Source of the DNA: Prevotellaceae bacterium
Lineage (GTDB): Bacteria > Bacteroidota > Bacteroidia > Bacteroidales > Bacteroidaceae
NCBI GenBank assembly: GCA_021204885.1
Contig: JAJPYP010000007.1
Span: 1 to 12,974 of the forward strand
Reading direction: 5' to 3'
DNA: 12,974 nt
The position numbers were made by a program, and so were the translations under genes. Below, in pieces: positions 6,094 through 12,974 of the stretch. The notes under the pieces were generated by a model. It was not told the origin of the DNA, made no database searches, and was given only the letters and a program-made list of their open reading frames with translations. Each line of letters opens with the position of its first letter. Position 1 is the first letter of the stretch.

Positions 6094-7509
6094 ATGAAGA
6101 AAATTACGTATATACCCGTCTTCCTGTCGCTGCTCTTGCTTGCGCAAGCGGCCTTGGCACAGCGTGCTTCCCTCTCTTTTGCCGATACGCGAATCGCCGT
6201 TGAAATGGGGGATTTGACGCGCTCCAAGCAGCAGATGCAGGTAACGATGACCCTCGATTTGGGGGCGTTGGCGTTGCCCGCCACGCGCCGCATCGTGCTC
6301 ACGCCTGCCGTCAAGAACCACGAGGAGACACGCTACCTGCCCGCCGTCGTGGTGTATGGCCGCAAGCAGTACATCGACTATTTGCGCAAGGGGGACAAGA
6401 CGATAGATGATAAAGCGACGGTGGTGCGCCGCCATAACGGTAAAGAGCAAACCGTGCGATACACGGCCACGTTGCCTTACGAGCCGTGGATGGAGAACGC
6501 CGATGTGGTGCTCTTGCAGGACGTGTGCGGTTGCGGCGACCTGATTGGCAGCGAGAGCCTGCCGCTGTGGCGGTGGCGCCACCCTGCGGTAGCCTATATC
6601 CATCCGGCGGGAAGCGTGAAGACCCGCACCCTCGAGGGGAGCGCCCATATCGACTTCCCGGTAGACGAGACCACGCTCTATCCCGATTACGGACGCAACC
6701 CCGAAGAGCTGTCGCGGGTGCTGCGAACCATTGAGAAAACAAACCATGACGACCGTGTCACGATAACCCATATAGCCATTTGCGGATGGGCTTCGCCCGA
6801 ATCGTCCTACGAGCATAACGCTTACCTTGCCGAGGCACGTGCCGAGGCTTTGAAGCGGTATGTGTCGGGGTTGCTTCACCTTGACGACGCGCTCTTTTCC
6901 GTCTCCTTTGTGCCCGAAAACTGGAGCGGTTTGCGCAGGTTGGTACAGGCAAGCACGCTGACCCACAGGACGGCTATCTTGCAGATTATCGATGACGACA
7001 CCTTGGATCCCGACGCCAAGGAGTCCAAGATAAAGGCGGCTTATCCGCAGGATTACGCCTTCATGCTCGGCCGCTTTTACCCCGACTTGCGCCGCTCTGA
7101 CTATACCGTCACCTACACGGTACGTCCTTTTACGGTGCAGGAGGCCCTGACGCTTTGGCGGCGCGACCCGCATCTGCTCTCTTTGGAAGAGCTTTACTTG
7201 GTGGCGTGGTATTATGAGCCGGGATCCACGGAGTTTGAAGAAGTCGTCGCCACGACGGTGCGTCTCTTCCCTAACGACACTGTCGCCAACCTGAACGCCG
7301 CATGTGCGGCGATAACGCGGGGTGCCTGTGAGGAGGCGGAAAGTTACCTTTCCAAGGCCGGCGACACGCCCCAAGCATGGAATGCAAGGGGTGTCGTCGC
7401 GGCCGGACTGGGCGACTTGGAGCGGGCGGCCGCCCTGTTCCGGCAAGCTGCCGCCATGGGGCTTGACGTGGCCCGGGATAACTTCAGGCTCGTCGGTGAA
7501 ACCTATTGA
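6094..7509 (+). CDS. DUF3868 protein with OmpA-like segment and TPR-like tail
   Basis: This 471-residue exported protein has a signal peptide at 1-22 (hydrophobic VFLSLLLLAQAA, cleavage after ALA before Q). Residues of roughly 25-125 match the DUF3868 pattern: a beta-rich domain with MTLDLGALALPATRRIVLTP and LPAVVVYGRKQYID. A VCGCGDL motif lies at 144-150. Residues of about 222-258 look OmpA-like (ITHIAICGWASPE, then LAEARAEALKRYV), which suggests peptidoglycan contact. The tail from about 390 to 460 reads as TPR-like helices (LNAACAAITRG, AWNARGVVAAGLGDLERAAALF). It is probably a periplasmic or outer-membrane scaffold for pilus biogenesis. That is inferred from the domains and from its place between a DUF3575 gene and the fimbrillin gene. 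A TTG at 6082 is in frame, but the ATG at 6094 begins the signal peptide. A perfect hairpin overlaps its stop codon. Confidence 0.88.
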   Translation: MKKITYIPVFLSLLLLAQAALAQRASLSFADTRIAVEMGDLTRSKQQMQVTMTLDLGALALPATRRIVLTPAVKNHEETRYLPAVVVYGRKQYIDYLRKGDKTIDDKATVVRRHNGKEQTVRYTATLPYEPWMENADVVLLQDVCGCGDLIGSESLPLWRWRHPAVAYIHPAGSVKTRTLEGSAHIDFPVDETTLYPDYGRNPEELSRVLRTIEKTNHDDRVTITHIAICGWASPESSYEHNAYLAEARAEALKRYVSGLLHLDDALFSVSFVPENWSGLRRLVQASTLTHRTAILQIIDDDTLDPDAKESKIKAAYPQDYAFMLGRFYPDLRRSDYTVTYTVRPFTVQEALTLWRRDPHLLSLEELYLVAWYYEPGSTEFEEVVATTVRLFPNDTVANLNAACAAITRGACEEAESYLSKAGDTPQAWNARGVVAAGLGDLERAAALFRQAAAMGLDVARDNFRLVGETY

Positions 7510-7529
7510 CGGCTTGCCCGAAAGCCGTC
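7508..7529 (+). promoter_or_regulatory. Intercistronic hairpin at the end of the DUF3868 gene
   Basis: GACGGCTT (7508-7515) and AAGCCGTC (7522-7529) form a perfect GC-rich 8-bp stem with a 6-nt loop, overlapping the stop codon (7507-7509). No U-tract follows, so full termination is unlikely. In the 112-nt gap before the fimbrillin gene it could act as an mRNA processing or stability element that sets the subunit ratio. No separate promoter is recognisable in the gap. Confidence 0.5.
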
Positions 7530-7621
7530 CACAAGCCTTGTCTGCCTATAAAGTGGTTTCAAAGGGCTTGTTTCCGTGACTTGTAAAATGATGTTTAACC
7601 AACTATTTAAAGAAGAGGATT

Positions 7622-9463
7622 ATGAATACAAGAAAGATTTTCAAGATGGTCTTGCCGGCCCTTGTCGGCTTGGCATTGGCCGCATGTACAGATAATGACA
7701 CGCCTGTGGATGGGCAAACCGTTACAGGCGACGGTTACGCCAGCTTCAGCATCCACCTGCCCACCCGCACCACGACCCGTGCGGCCAACGACAACTATGC
7801 CGACGGCACGGCGCAAGAGTACCATGTGAACGACGCCACGTTGTTGCTCTTCTCGGGCACGGGCGAGGAGGATGCCGTTTGTTACGCCATTTACGACTGC
7901 TCTTACGTGAAGCAGGAGGCCGCGAGCGAGAACATCACCACCCAGTCACAGTTCACCCGGCAGATATCGCGTCCTGTCGGCATCGGCCGCCGCCTCTATG
8001 TGTTGGTGGTGCTCAACAAGGCCGGGGTGTTGGAATACAGCGGCTCGGGCTTGGGCGCCAGCGGCACTTTCGGAGGCAGGAACGTGATGGGCGCCACCTT
8101 GAAGGAGTTGCAGACATCGGCCGCCGCATTGGATGTGAACACCATCGCCTCCTTGGCGGGCGACGGCAACTTCTACATGACCAACGCCCCGCTCTATACG
8201 GCCAAAGGGGGCTTTAAAGAGCCTTACGGCGAGGTGAAGACCTTGGCTTACATCGACTCCGGCAAGATATACGACACGGAAGAGGAAGCGAAGGCCAACC
8301 CCGCCACCAACATCTATGTGGAACGTGGCGTGGCCAAGGTGACGGTGAGCCAAGACAAAGCTTATTCTACCAACGTGGGGGCCGTGATGAAGGGCTTCCT
8401 GCTCGACTTGACCAACACCACGGCTTTCCCCGTGCGCAACAGCCGCGGCGACGACGCTTGGTGGCGCTATGCCAGCGGCGACGCGGGCGTGAACGCGCCC
8501 TACCGTTTCGTGGGCAACGTGGAGGTGGATGCCGACCGTTACCGCACCTACTGGGCAACCGACCCCAACTACGACCAAGCCCCTTACGAAGTGCAGGAGG
8601 GCGTGAAGCGTTACCCCTACATGGCCTATTCGGGCGGTACCGTGCCTGAGCAGAGCGAGCTTGCCGCCATAGACGGCACCACGCCGCGCTACTGCTTGGA
8701 GAATACCTTCAACACGGCTCACCAGTATCAAGACGAGACCACACGGGTGGTCGTGGCGGCTGTGTTGCAGGTGGAAAACGCCGATGAAGACGGCACTTTC
8801 TACACCTTGGACGGCGACAAGTCCACGCCTTACGACAAGGCGGGTCTCATGGAAGAGGCGGTGGCTTACTTCGCGGCCGTGGGGAGCGTACAAGAGGCCG
8901 AGAGGCTGTGGCAAGGCGGTGCGGGAGACGACCTCTTCAGCCACTACGAGGCTACCATAGACGGTACTGTAGGCAGTGCCGACGCTACCGTCTCCTTGGC
9001 TTATAAAACCAATATGGAGCTGTTGGGCAACCAGTTCACCGGCGGCGTGGTACCCGCTGTACTCGACCCCTCGACCGAGGAGTTCGCCCAAGCGGTGGCC
9101 GCCATCAACGCCGCCCATGAGTTTACCTGCTATGCCGGCGGCATGGCTTATTACCCGGTCATGTTGAAGCACTTCGGCGACGAGCTGACCCCTTGGGACA
9201 TGACGGAAGTGGCCGATGCCATAGAACACGGCGACTCTTATCCCGACAGCTTCAACGGCAAGGACGCGGAGCAGAATTGGCTCGGGCGTTACGGCGTGTT
9301 GCGCAACAACTGGTATGACATCACCGTGCACTCCATCAACAGCATCGGTTCGGCCGTGATACCGGAGGTACACCACGAGCCCGACGACCCCCGTGATTCT
9401 TGGATATCCGTAGAGATCAACATCCTCTCTTGGGCCAAACGGACGCAGGGAGTCATCCTGTAG
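7622..9463 (+). CDS. Mfa1-family major fimbrillin (type V pilus subunit), lipoprotein precursor
   Basis: The 613-residue precursor of the pilus shaft subunit begins with a lipoprotein signal peptide (lipobox LAAC, C22). R49 and R53 in PTRTTTRAAND lie where P. gingivalis fimbrillins are cut by an Arg-specific protease to release the N-terminal segment. A FimA/Mfa1-type N-terminal domain follows, with NDATLLLFSG and a strand leading to LYVLVVLNKAG. The second domain ends in a very Mfa1-like stretch: TCYAGGMAYYPV, LKHFGDELTPW, LGRYGVLRNNW (554-564) and the terminal WISVEINILSWAKRTQGVIL (594-613), whose last strand is the likely donor strand in polymerisation. It is somewhat longer than P. gingivalis Mfa1. 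The ATG at 7622 gives a standard signal peptide. The next gene, the anchor, follows after 19 nt. Codon use is strongly G/C-ending compared with the left part of the window. Confidence 0.93.
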   Translation: MNTRKIFKMVLPALVGLALAACTDNDTPVDGQTVTGDGYASFSIHLPTRTTTRAANDNYADGTAQEYHVNDATLLLFSGTGEEDAVCYAIYDCSYVKQEAASENITTQSQFTRQISRPVGIGRRLYVLVVLNKAGVLEYSGSGLGASGTFGGRNVMGATLKELQTSAAALDVNTIASLAGDGNFYMTNAPLYTAKGGFKEPYGEVKTLAYIDSGKIYDTEEEAKANPATNIYVERGVAKVTVSQDKAYSTNVGAVMKGFLLDLTNTTAFPVRNSRGDDAWWRYASGDAGVNAPYRFVGNVEVDADRYRTYWATDPNYDQAPYEVQEGVKRYPYMAYSGGTVPEQSELAAIDGTTPRYCLENTFNTAHQYQDETTRVVVAAVLQVENADEDGTFYTLDGDKSTPYDKAGLMEEAVAYFAAVGSVQEAERLWQGGAGDDLFSHYEATIDGTVGSADATVSLAYKTNMELLGNQFTGGVVPAVLDPSTEEFAQAVAAINAAHEFTCYAGGMAYYPVMLKHFGDELTPWDMTEVADAIEHGDSYPDSFNGKDAEQNWLGRYGVLRNNWYDITVHSINSIGSAVIPEVHHEPDDPRDSWISVEINILSWAKRTQGVIL

Positions 9464-9482
9464 TTCTCGGGAGGAGGATGCC

Positions 9483-10583
9483 ATGATACGGTTACCTATA
9501 ATGCGGCACGCGCTCCTTTTGTTGTCGGCCGTCGCCTTGCTTGCCTCCTGTGACTTGATGCGGGACGATGAGGGCGATTGCCCCGACGGACTCTATGTGG
9601 CGTTCAAGTATGACTACAACTTGGAGCGTACCGACCTGTTCAAGGGGCACGTGGGGGAGGTGACGCTCTACGTGTACGACAACTCCGACCGGCTGGTGCG
9701 GAGCTATACGCGGCGGGTGGAGGAACTCACGTTGCCTTTTGCCGGCAGTGAGTACCGCACGCTTCACGTTACCGATTTGGAGCCGGGACGTTACCGCTTC
9801 ACCGCGTTGGCGGGGCAGTCTCCTTACAGTGAATCCATGGAGAGCGGTAGGGCCCGCTTCGTGCGGGCAGGCACGGAGCCGGGCAGCTTGCGCGAGAGTC
9901 TGACGGTGACGCTTGACCACACGCCCTCTACCGGCGGCGACGGTTACGACATCGTTCATAACGGCTTGCCGTTAGATACCTTGTGGCACGGCAAGAACGA
10001 CGCTTTCGTGGAGGTGTCGGCAGGCAAGTATACTTGCGACACCCTCTCTTTGGTGCGCGATACCAAGCGCGTCCACGTGGCCCTGCGGGAAATAGACGAT
10101 CCCTCGAAGATGGACATCGCTCATTATGCCATGACCATCGTAGACCGCAACGCCACGCTGCTTTGGAACAATGAACCCGAGGAGAAAGAGCGTGTGGTTT
10201 ACACCCCGTTCGCCATTTGGAATACCGACGATAGGGTGGACGGGAGAGAGCCTCAGGCCGCGCCCGTCACGGGGATAGGCCGCATAGGACACGCCGACTT
10301 CATGACCTCGCGTATCCTCTATCACGACCGGGCGGCGGATGACGCGCTGCTCATCATCGACAACTTGGAGACGGGTGCCACGGTGGTCGTGCTCGACTTG
10401 CCTGACATCTTGAGCCGCCTGAGAAACAGTGACGACACCTGCCGCTATACGCCCCAAGCGTTCCTTGACCGGGGTTACGACTACTCGATAGCCGTTTTCC
10501 TGAAAGGGGGAAGACTCGATTACCTCACCGTGGAGATCGCCACATTAGGCTGGAGCAAGCGCATCCAGTACGAGGAGCTGTAA
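9483..10583 (+). CDS. Mfa2/FimB-family fimbrial anchor lipoprotein
   Basis: This 366-residue lipoprotein has the lipobox LASC (C23). The mature protein opens with CPDGLYVAFKYDYN, then TDLFKGHVGEVTLYVYD, the characteristic start of the Mfa2/FimB family. Its members tether the pilus to the outer membrane and limit its length. GRYRFTALAGQ and the terminal YLTVEIATLGWSKRIQYEEL (347-366) are also as expected. No TRAA-type arginine site follows the lipidated cysteine, in keeping with an anchor that keeps its lipid. The C-terminus shares VEI-L-W-KR with the fimbrillin. An unusually purine-rich GGGAGGAGG lies just upstream and could act as a ribosome-binding site. The start may be 9483 or the in-frame ATG at 9501; both keep the signal peptide. 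Confidence 0.92.
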   Translation: MIRLPIMRHALLLLSAVALLASCDLMRDDEGDCPDGLYVAFKYDYNLERTDLFKGHVGEVTLYVYDNSDRLVRSYTRRVEELTLPFAGSEYRTLHVTDLEPGRYRFTALAGQSPYSESMESGRARFVRAGTEPGSLRESLTVTLDHTPSTGGDGYDIVHNGLPLDTLWHGKNDAFVEVSAGKYTCDTLSLVRDTKRVHVALREIDDPSKMDIAHYAMTIVDRNATLLWNNEPEEKERVVYTPFAIWNTDDRVDGREPQAAPVTGIGRIGHADFMTSRILYHDRAADDALLIIDNLETGATVVVLDLPDILSRLRNSDDTCRYTPQAFLDRGYDYSIAVFLKGGRLDYLTVEIATLGWSKRIQYEEL

Positions 10584-10629
10584 GGGGGAGTGACGTTTCA
10601 CCTTTTACCAAGAGATTGGAGTATGTACC

Positions 10630-11820
10630 ATGCAGATAAAATATCATGCTATTTATATAGCCGTCGTGTGCGGGCTGTCGCTTCAGGCACTGCTTTGCGC
10701 ATGCGACGGGCAGGAGGAGACGGCTGGCGTGACGGGTGAACACCGGTTGACGCTCCGTTTCACCTCTTCCAAGGCCGGCACGCCCACGCGGGCGGCGGAT
10801 GCCCTTTACGAAGAGGGTACCGACTACGAGAACCGAATCGATTTCGAGGGAGAGGATTACCGCATCTATTTCTTTACCGCCGGGGCGGCCGACCAGAAAC
10901 GGAACACGCTGATAGCGCGTTTCATTCCAGAGCAAGTCTCCGCTTGGGGAAGCGGCGGGAGCGAACGCTATAGCGTGACGGGCAAGGTGCCCGAATCGTT
11001 GCTGTCATGTTCTGCTTTTAAGGTGGTGATGCTCGCCAACTGGGGGAACTATGCCGACGGGGAGTTTATAGCCGGCAAAACGACCGTAGACGACATCAGC
11101 ACGGCGGAGTGGGCGCGTTACGACGCTTTCCCTACGGGGGAGTCCTCTTCGACAGGCGGCAGCCGGCTTATCCCTTTTTACGGTGTGTGCGACTATACGG
11201 GCGTGCGGTTCGACAGCGGCGAGGTGACCGCCCTGCAAGGCGACTTGACGTTGCTGCGTGCCGTGGCCAAGGTGGAGGTGGTGTTGGACAGCACCCTCGC
11301 CACTTTCAGCGACGTGTCCGTCTGCAACTACAACGGGCAAGGGTTTTGTGCTCCTTACGGTATCTATACCAAGGGGCAGTATGACCCTGCCGACAGTTCC
11401 TTCGCGGGGACGGCGGGCTTTGTAGAGGGGTTGCACTTGGTGGGCGGCAAGAACGACGCCACGGGGAAACGGCACTCTTTCAAATGCGTGCGGCAGCGTT
11501 CCGACAGCGAGATGGAGACGTGGCTTGCCTACTTGCCGGAGTATGACAACAGCGGCAACGACTACTGCTATATCGAGGTAAGGTTCGATTACCAGACGGC
11601 GGCCGACGAACCCTATAAGATCTATTTCGCCGATTATGCCGACGGTACCACCGACGCTTACGTGAACGCCGCCGGCGGCTCGGCACGCCATGACATCCTG
11701 CGCAACAACCTCTACCGTTTCATGGTGACGTTGCGCGACAGGATACCTGCCGTGGACGTGGACTTGTGGGAAAACAGTTATGACAACGAGTTCGATTACA
11801 TCCGGGTGGTGGAGGATTGA
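10630..11820 (+). CDS. Minor fimbrillin-like lipoprotein (accessory pilus subunit)
   Basis: This 396-residue exported protein has a lipoprotein-type signal ending LLCAC (C25; the cysteine at the -2 position makes the lipobox slightly unusual). TPTRAADALYEEG (51-63) closely parallels the TTRAANDNYADG of the major fimbrillin, suggesting the same arginine-dependent maturation. Fimbrillin-like elements include a YRIYFF strand near 82, LTLLRAVAKVEVVLD around 207-221, and a late RNNLYRFMV (358-366) matching the RNNWY element of the fimbrillin. The C-terminus (DVDLWENSYDNEFDYIRVVED) differs from the SWAKR-type ending of the shaft subunit. It is probably an accessory or near-tip subunit, comparable in position to mfa3/mfa4 or fimC/fimD, but I cannot assign it to one of them. 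It begins 46 nt after the anchor gene and ends 18 nt before the next. Confidence 0.82.
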   Translation: MQIKYHAIYIAVVCGLSLQALLCACDGQEETAGVTGEHRLTLRFTSSKAGTPTRAADALYEEGTDYENRIDFEGEDYRIYFFTAGAADQKRNTLIARFIPEQVSAWGSGGSERYSVTGKVPESLLSCSAFKVVMLANWGNYADGEFIAGKTTVDDISTAEWARYDAFPTGESSSTGGSRLIPFYGVCDYTGVRFDSGEVTALQGDLTLLRAVAKVEVVLDSTLATFSDVSVCNYNGQGFCAPYGIYTKGQYDPADSSFAGTAGFVEGLHLVGGKNDATGKRHSFKCVRQRSDSEMETWLAYLPEYDNSGNDYCYIEVRFDYQTAADEPYKIYFADYADGTTDAYVNAAGGSARHDILRNNLYRFMVTLRDRIPAVDVDLWENSYDNEFDYIRVVED

Positions 11821-11838
11821 CCTTGTATTTACATTGAA

Positions 11839-12974
11839 ATGAGAATGAAGAAGAAGTTCTATTTGATACCGTTTGCCGGCTTGGCGATGTCGCTCGCCTT
11901 GGCCGGTTGCGACGACGGGCTTGTTTCCGGTCAAGGTATGCCCGTGACAGGTTATACTGGCGAGCCGGTCGCCGCTTACCTTGACATCTCGGTGGGCGCA
12001 CTCTCCGTGAGTATGGCCGCCAAGTCCGGGATGCCGGCTACTTACGCTTTCCCCGATACCGAGGCGGAGCGTTGGGTAAACGACTTGTGGGTATTCCAGT
12101 TTGACGCCGCGACGGGAGCGGCGGTCGCGCCGCCCGCTTACCGCAAGGTGGGCGGACAGGACGAACTCTCGGGCGTGCCGGTGATGCTCAGTGACAACAA
12201 CGGCCGGGAGAGCGTTGTCCATGTAGTGACCAATACAGGCAGCGCGACGTGGGGAACACACGCCGATTTCAGTACGGTAGCCAAGTTGAAGGCATCGGCA
12301 TTGCCCACGCGCGAACCGATATTCGTGGGCCCCGAAAGCGGTACACGCGACCTCTCCATTCCGATGGAGGGCAACAGCGGTGCCGTGTCGGTGGGAGAGA
12401 AGTTAGTCGTGCCGGTACCCGTCACGCGGATGTATGCCAAAGTGATGATTGACCCGTATGTGGAGTTGACCAATGCGGAAGTCTACTCGGTCGGTGTGGG
12501 CAACGTGCCGCTCTATTGCCGCGTGGAGAGTTTGTCCAAAGGGTTGGAAGAGGCGCAAGCCGCCGTCTACCCCGATGACGTGGAATGGATAAGCCGGACA
12601 TTCACCGACTCGATGGAGGGTGCCGACAGCAACGCTACGGGGTACCGTTATGTTGTCTATGTACCCGAGAACTTGGAGGGGCAGACGCCCGATGGGGAAT
12701 CCAACAAGACGGACGATACGGACACGCCCGAGCGGGCGCTGTCGGTGAACATCGTCATTGCCCATACCGACGAGCAAGGAGGCGTGATGAACTATCCCTA
12801 TACGTTCCATCCCGGCGCCAACGCCACCAACGACTACAACATCAGGCGGAACAACATCTATCGGGTGAAGGTGAATATCCGTGCCTTGAGCGAGGCGCGT
12901 GTGCCGTCGGCCAACTGTCTTGTGGCCATGGAGGGGGAGACCATCTCCTTCTTCCCTTACTACCGTGTGGAGAC
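11839..12974 (+). CDS. DUF4906-type fimbrial lipoprotein, 3' end outside the window
   Basis: An open frame starting at 11839 runs 378 codons to the window edge without a stop. The signal peptide ends in the lipobox LAGC (C24). The visible part has an early NDLWVFQFDAATG strand (about 79-91), YVVYVPENLEG (273-283), a segment carrying NIVIAHTDEQGG, then NIRRNNIYRVKVNIR (334-348). The YVPENL...N-RRNN-Y order is typical of DUF4906 proteins found in Bacteroidales pilus loci. FFPYYRVE (371-378) at the cut end suggests a further domain beyond the window. It is likely a large accessory or tip protein (an analogue of FimE or Mfa5 is possible). No TRAA-like site is seen near the N-terminus. An in-frame ATG at 11845 is an alternative start. 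Confidence 0.8.
   Translation, partial: MRMKKKFYLIPFAGLAMSLALAGCDDGLVSGQGMPVTGYTGEPVAAYLDISVGALSVSMAAKSGMPATYAFPDTEAERWVNDLWVFQFDAATGAAVAPPAYRKVGGQDELSGVPVMLSDNNGRESVVHVVTNTGSATWGTHADFSTVAKLKASALPTREPIFVGPESGTRDLSIPMEGNSGAVSVGEKLVVPVPVTRMYAKVMIDPYVELTNAEVYSVGVGNVPLYCRVESLSKGLEEAQAAVYPDDVEWISRTFTDSMEGADSNATGYRYVVYVPENLEGQTPDGESNKTDDTDTPERALSVNIVIAHTDEQGGVMNYPYTFHPGANATNDYNIRRNNIYRVKVNIRALSEARVPSANCLVAMEGETISFFPYYRVE

Noticed and set aside
7946..9484. 512-codon open frame on the minus strand opposite the fimbrillin gene (similar ones at 6079-7446 and 11005-12261)
   Set aside because: It mirrors the strong G/C-ending codon bias of the sense genes. The translation has no recognisable domain, while the sense frame is a complete fimbrillin with signal peptide and family motifs.

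Overview
The window looks like a chromosomal segment from a member of the Bacteroidales, most likely a Bacteroidaceae species. The grounds are: Bacteroidetes-type promoters (TTTG, about 20 bp, TAnnTTTG); few Shine-Dalgarno sequences; a DUF4294 protein, a family typical of this phylum; and a type V (Mfa/Fim) pilus locus, which is characteristic of Bacteroidia. No RNA gene, insertion sequence or CRISPR array was seen.

Left part (1-4186), housekeeping and conserved genes: a complete RdgB/Ham1 nucleotide pyrophosphatase (+), quinolinate synthase NadA (-, convergent with it and 3 bp away), a 470-bp AT-rich divergent gap, a TrmH-type SPOUT RNA methyltransferase (+), a secreted DUF4294 protein (-), and a COG0731-type radical SAM protein (+). 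The DUF4294 and radical SAM genes are divergent and each has a recognisable Bacteroides-type promoter. The DUF4294 promoter sits so close to its start codon that the mRNA may be leaderless.

Middle (4187-5508), about 1.3 kb without a convincing gene. It is not featureless. From about 4644 to 5267 it holds four successive families of degenerate short repeats. The repeat sequence changes from family to family, but all keep a spacing close to 23 nt, and three of the four families contain clear dyads. This is the most unusual structure in the window.

Right part (5509-end), a co-directional five-gene type V pilus operon. In order: a DUF3575 outer-membrane-type protein; a DUF3868 protein with an OmpA-like segment and a TPR-like tail; a 613-residue Mfa1-family major fimbrillin; an Mfa2/FimB-family anchor lipoprotein; a 396-residue minor fimbrillin-like lipoprotein; and the first 378 codons of a DUF4906-type lipoprotein that runs off the window. 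The likely workflow, inferred from the Porphyromonas gingivalis Fim/Mfa systems, is that the subunits cross the inner membrane as lipoproteins and reach the outer-membrane surface. There, cleavage after an arginine (a TRAA site in two of the subunits) would release an N-terminal segment, and donor-strand exchange would build the fibre. The Mfa2-like protein would stay lipidated as the anchor, and the last two proteins would be accessory or tip subunits. The two leading genes are of unknown function and probably form an envelope module for the pilus.

Base composition differs sharply between parts. By direct count of single 60-base lines, G+C is 30/60 in rdgB (61-120), 17/60 in the nadA/trmH gap (1741-1800) and 40/60 in the fimbrillin gene (8401-8460).
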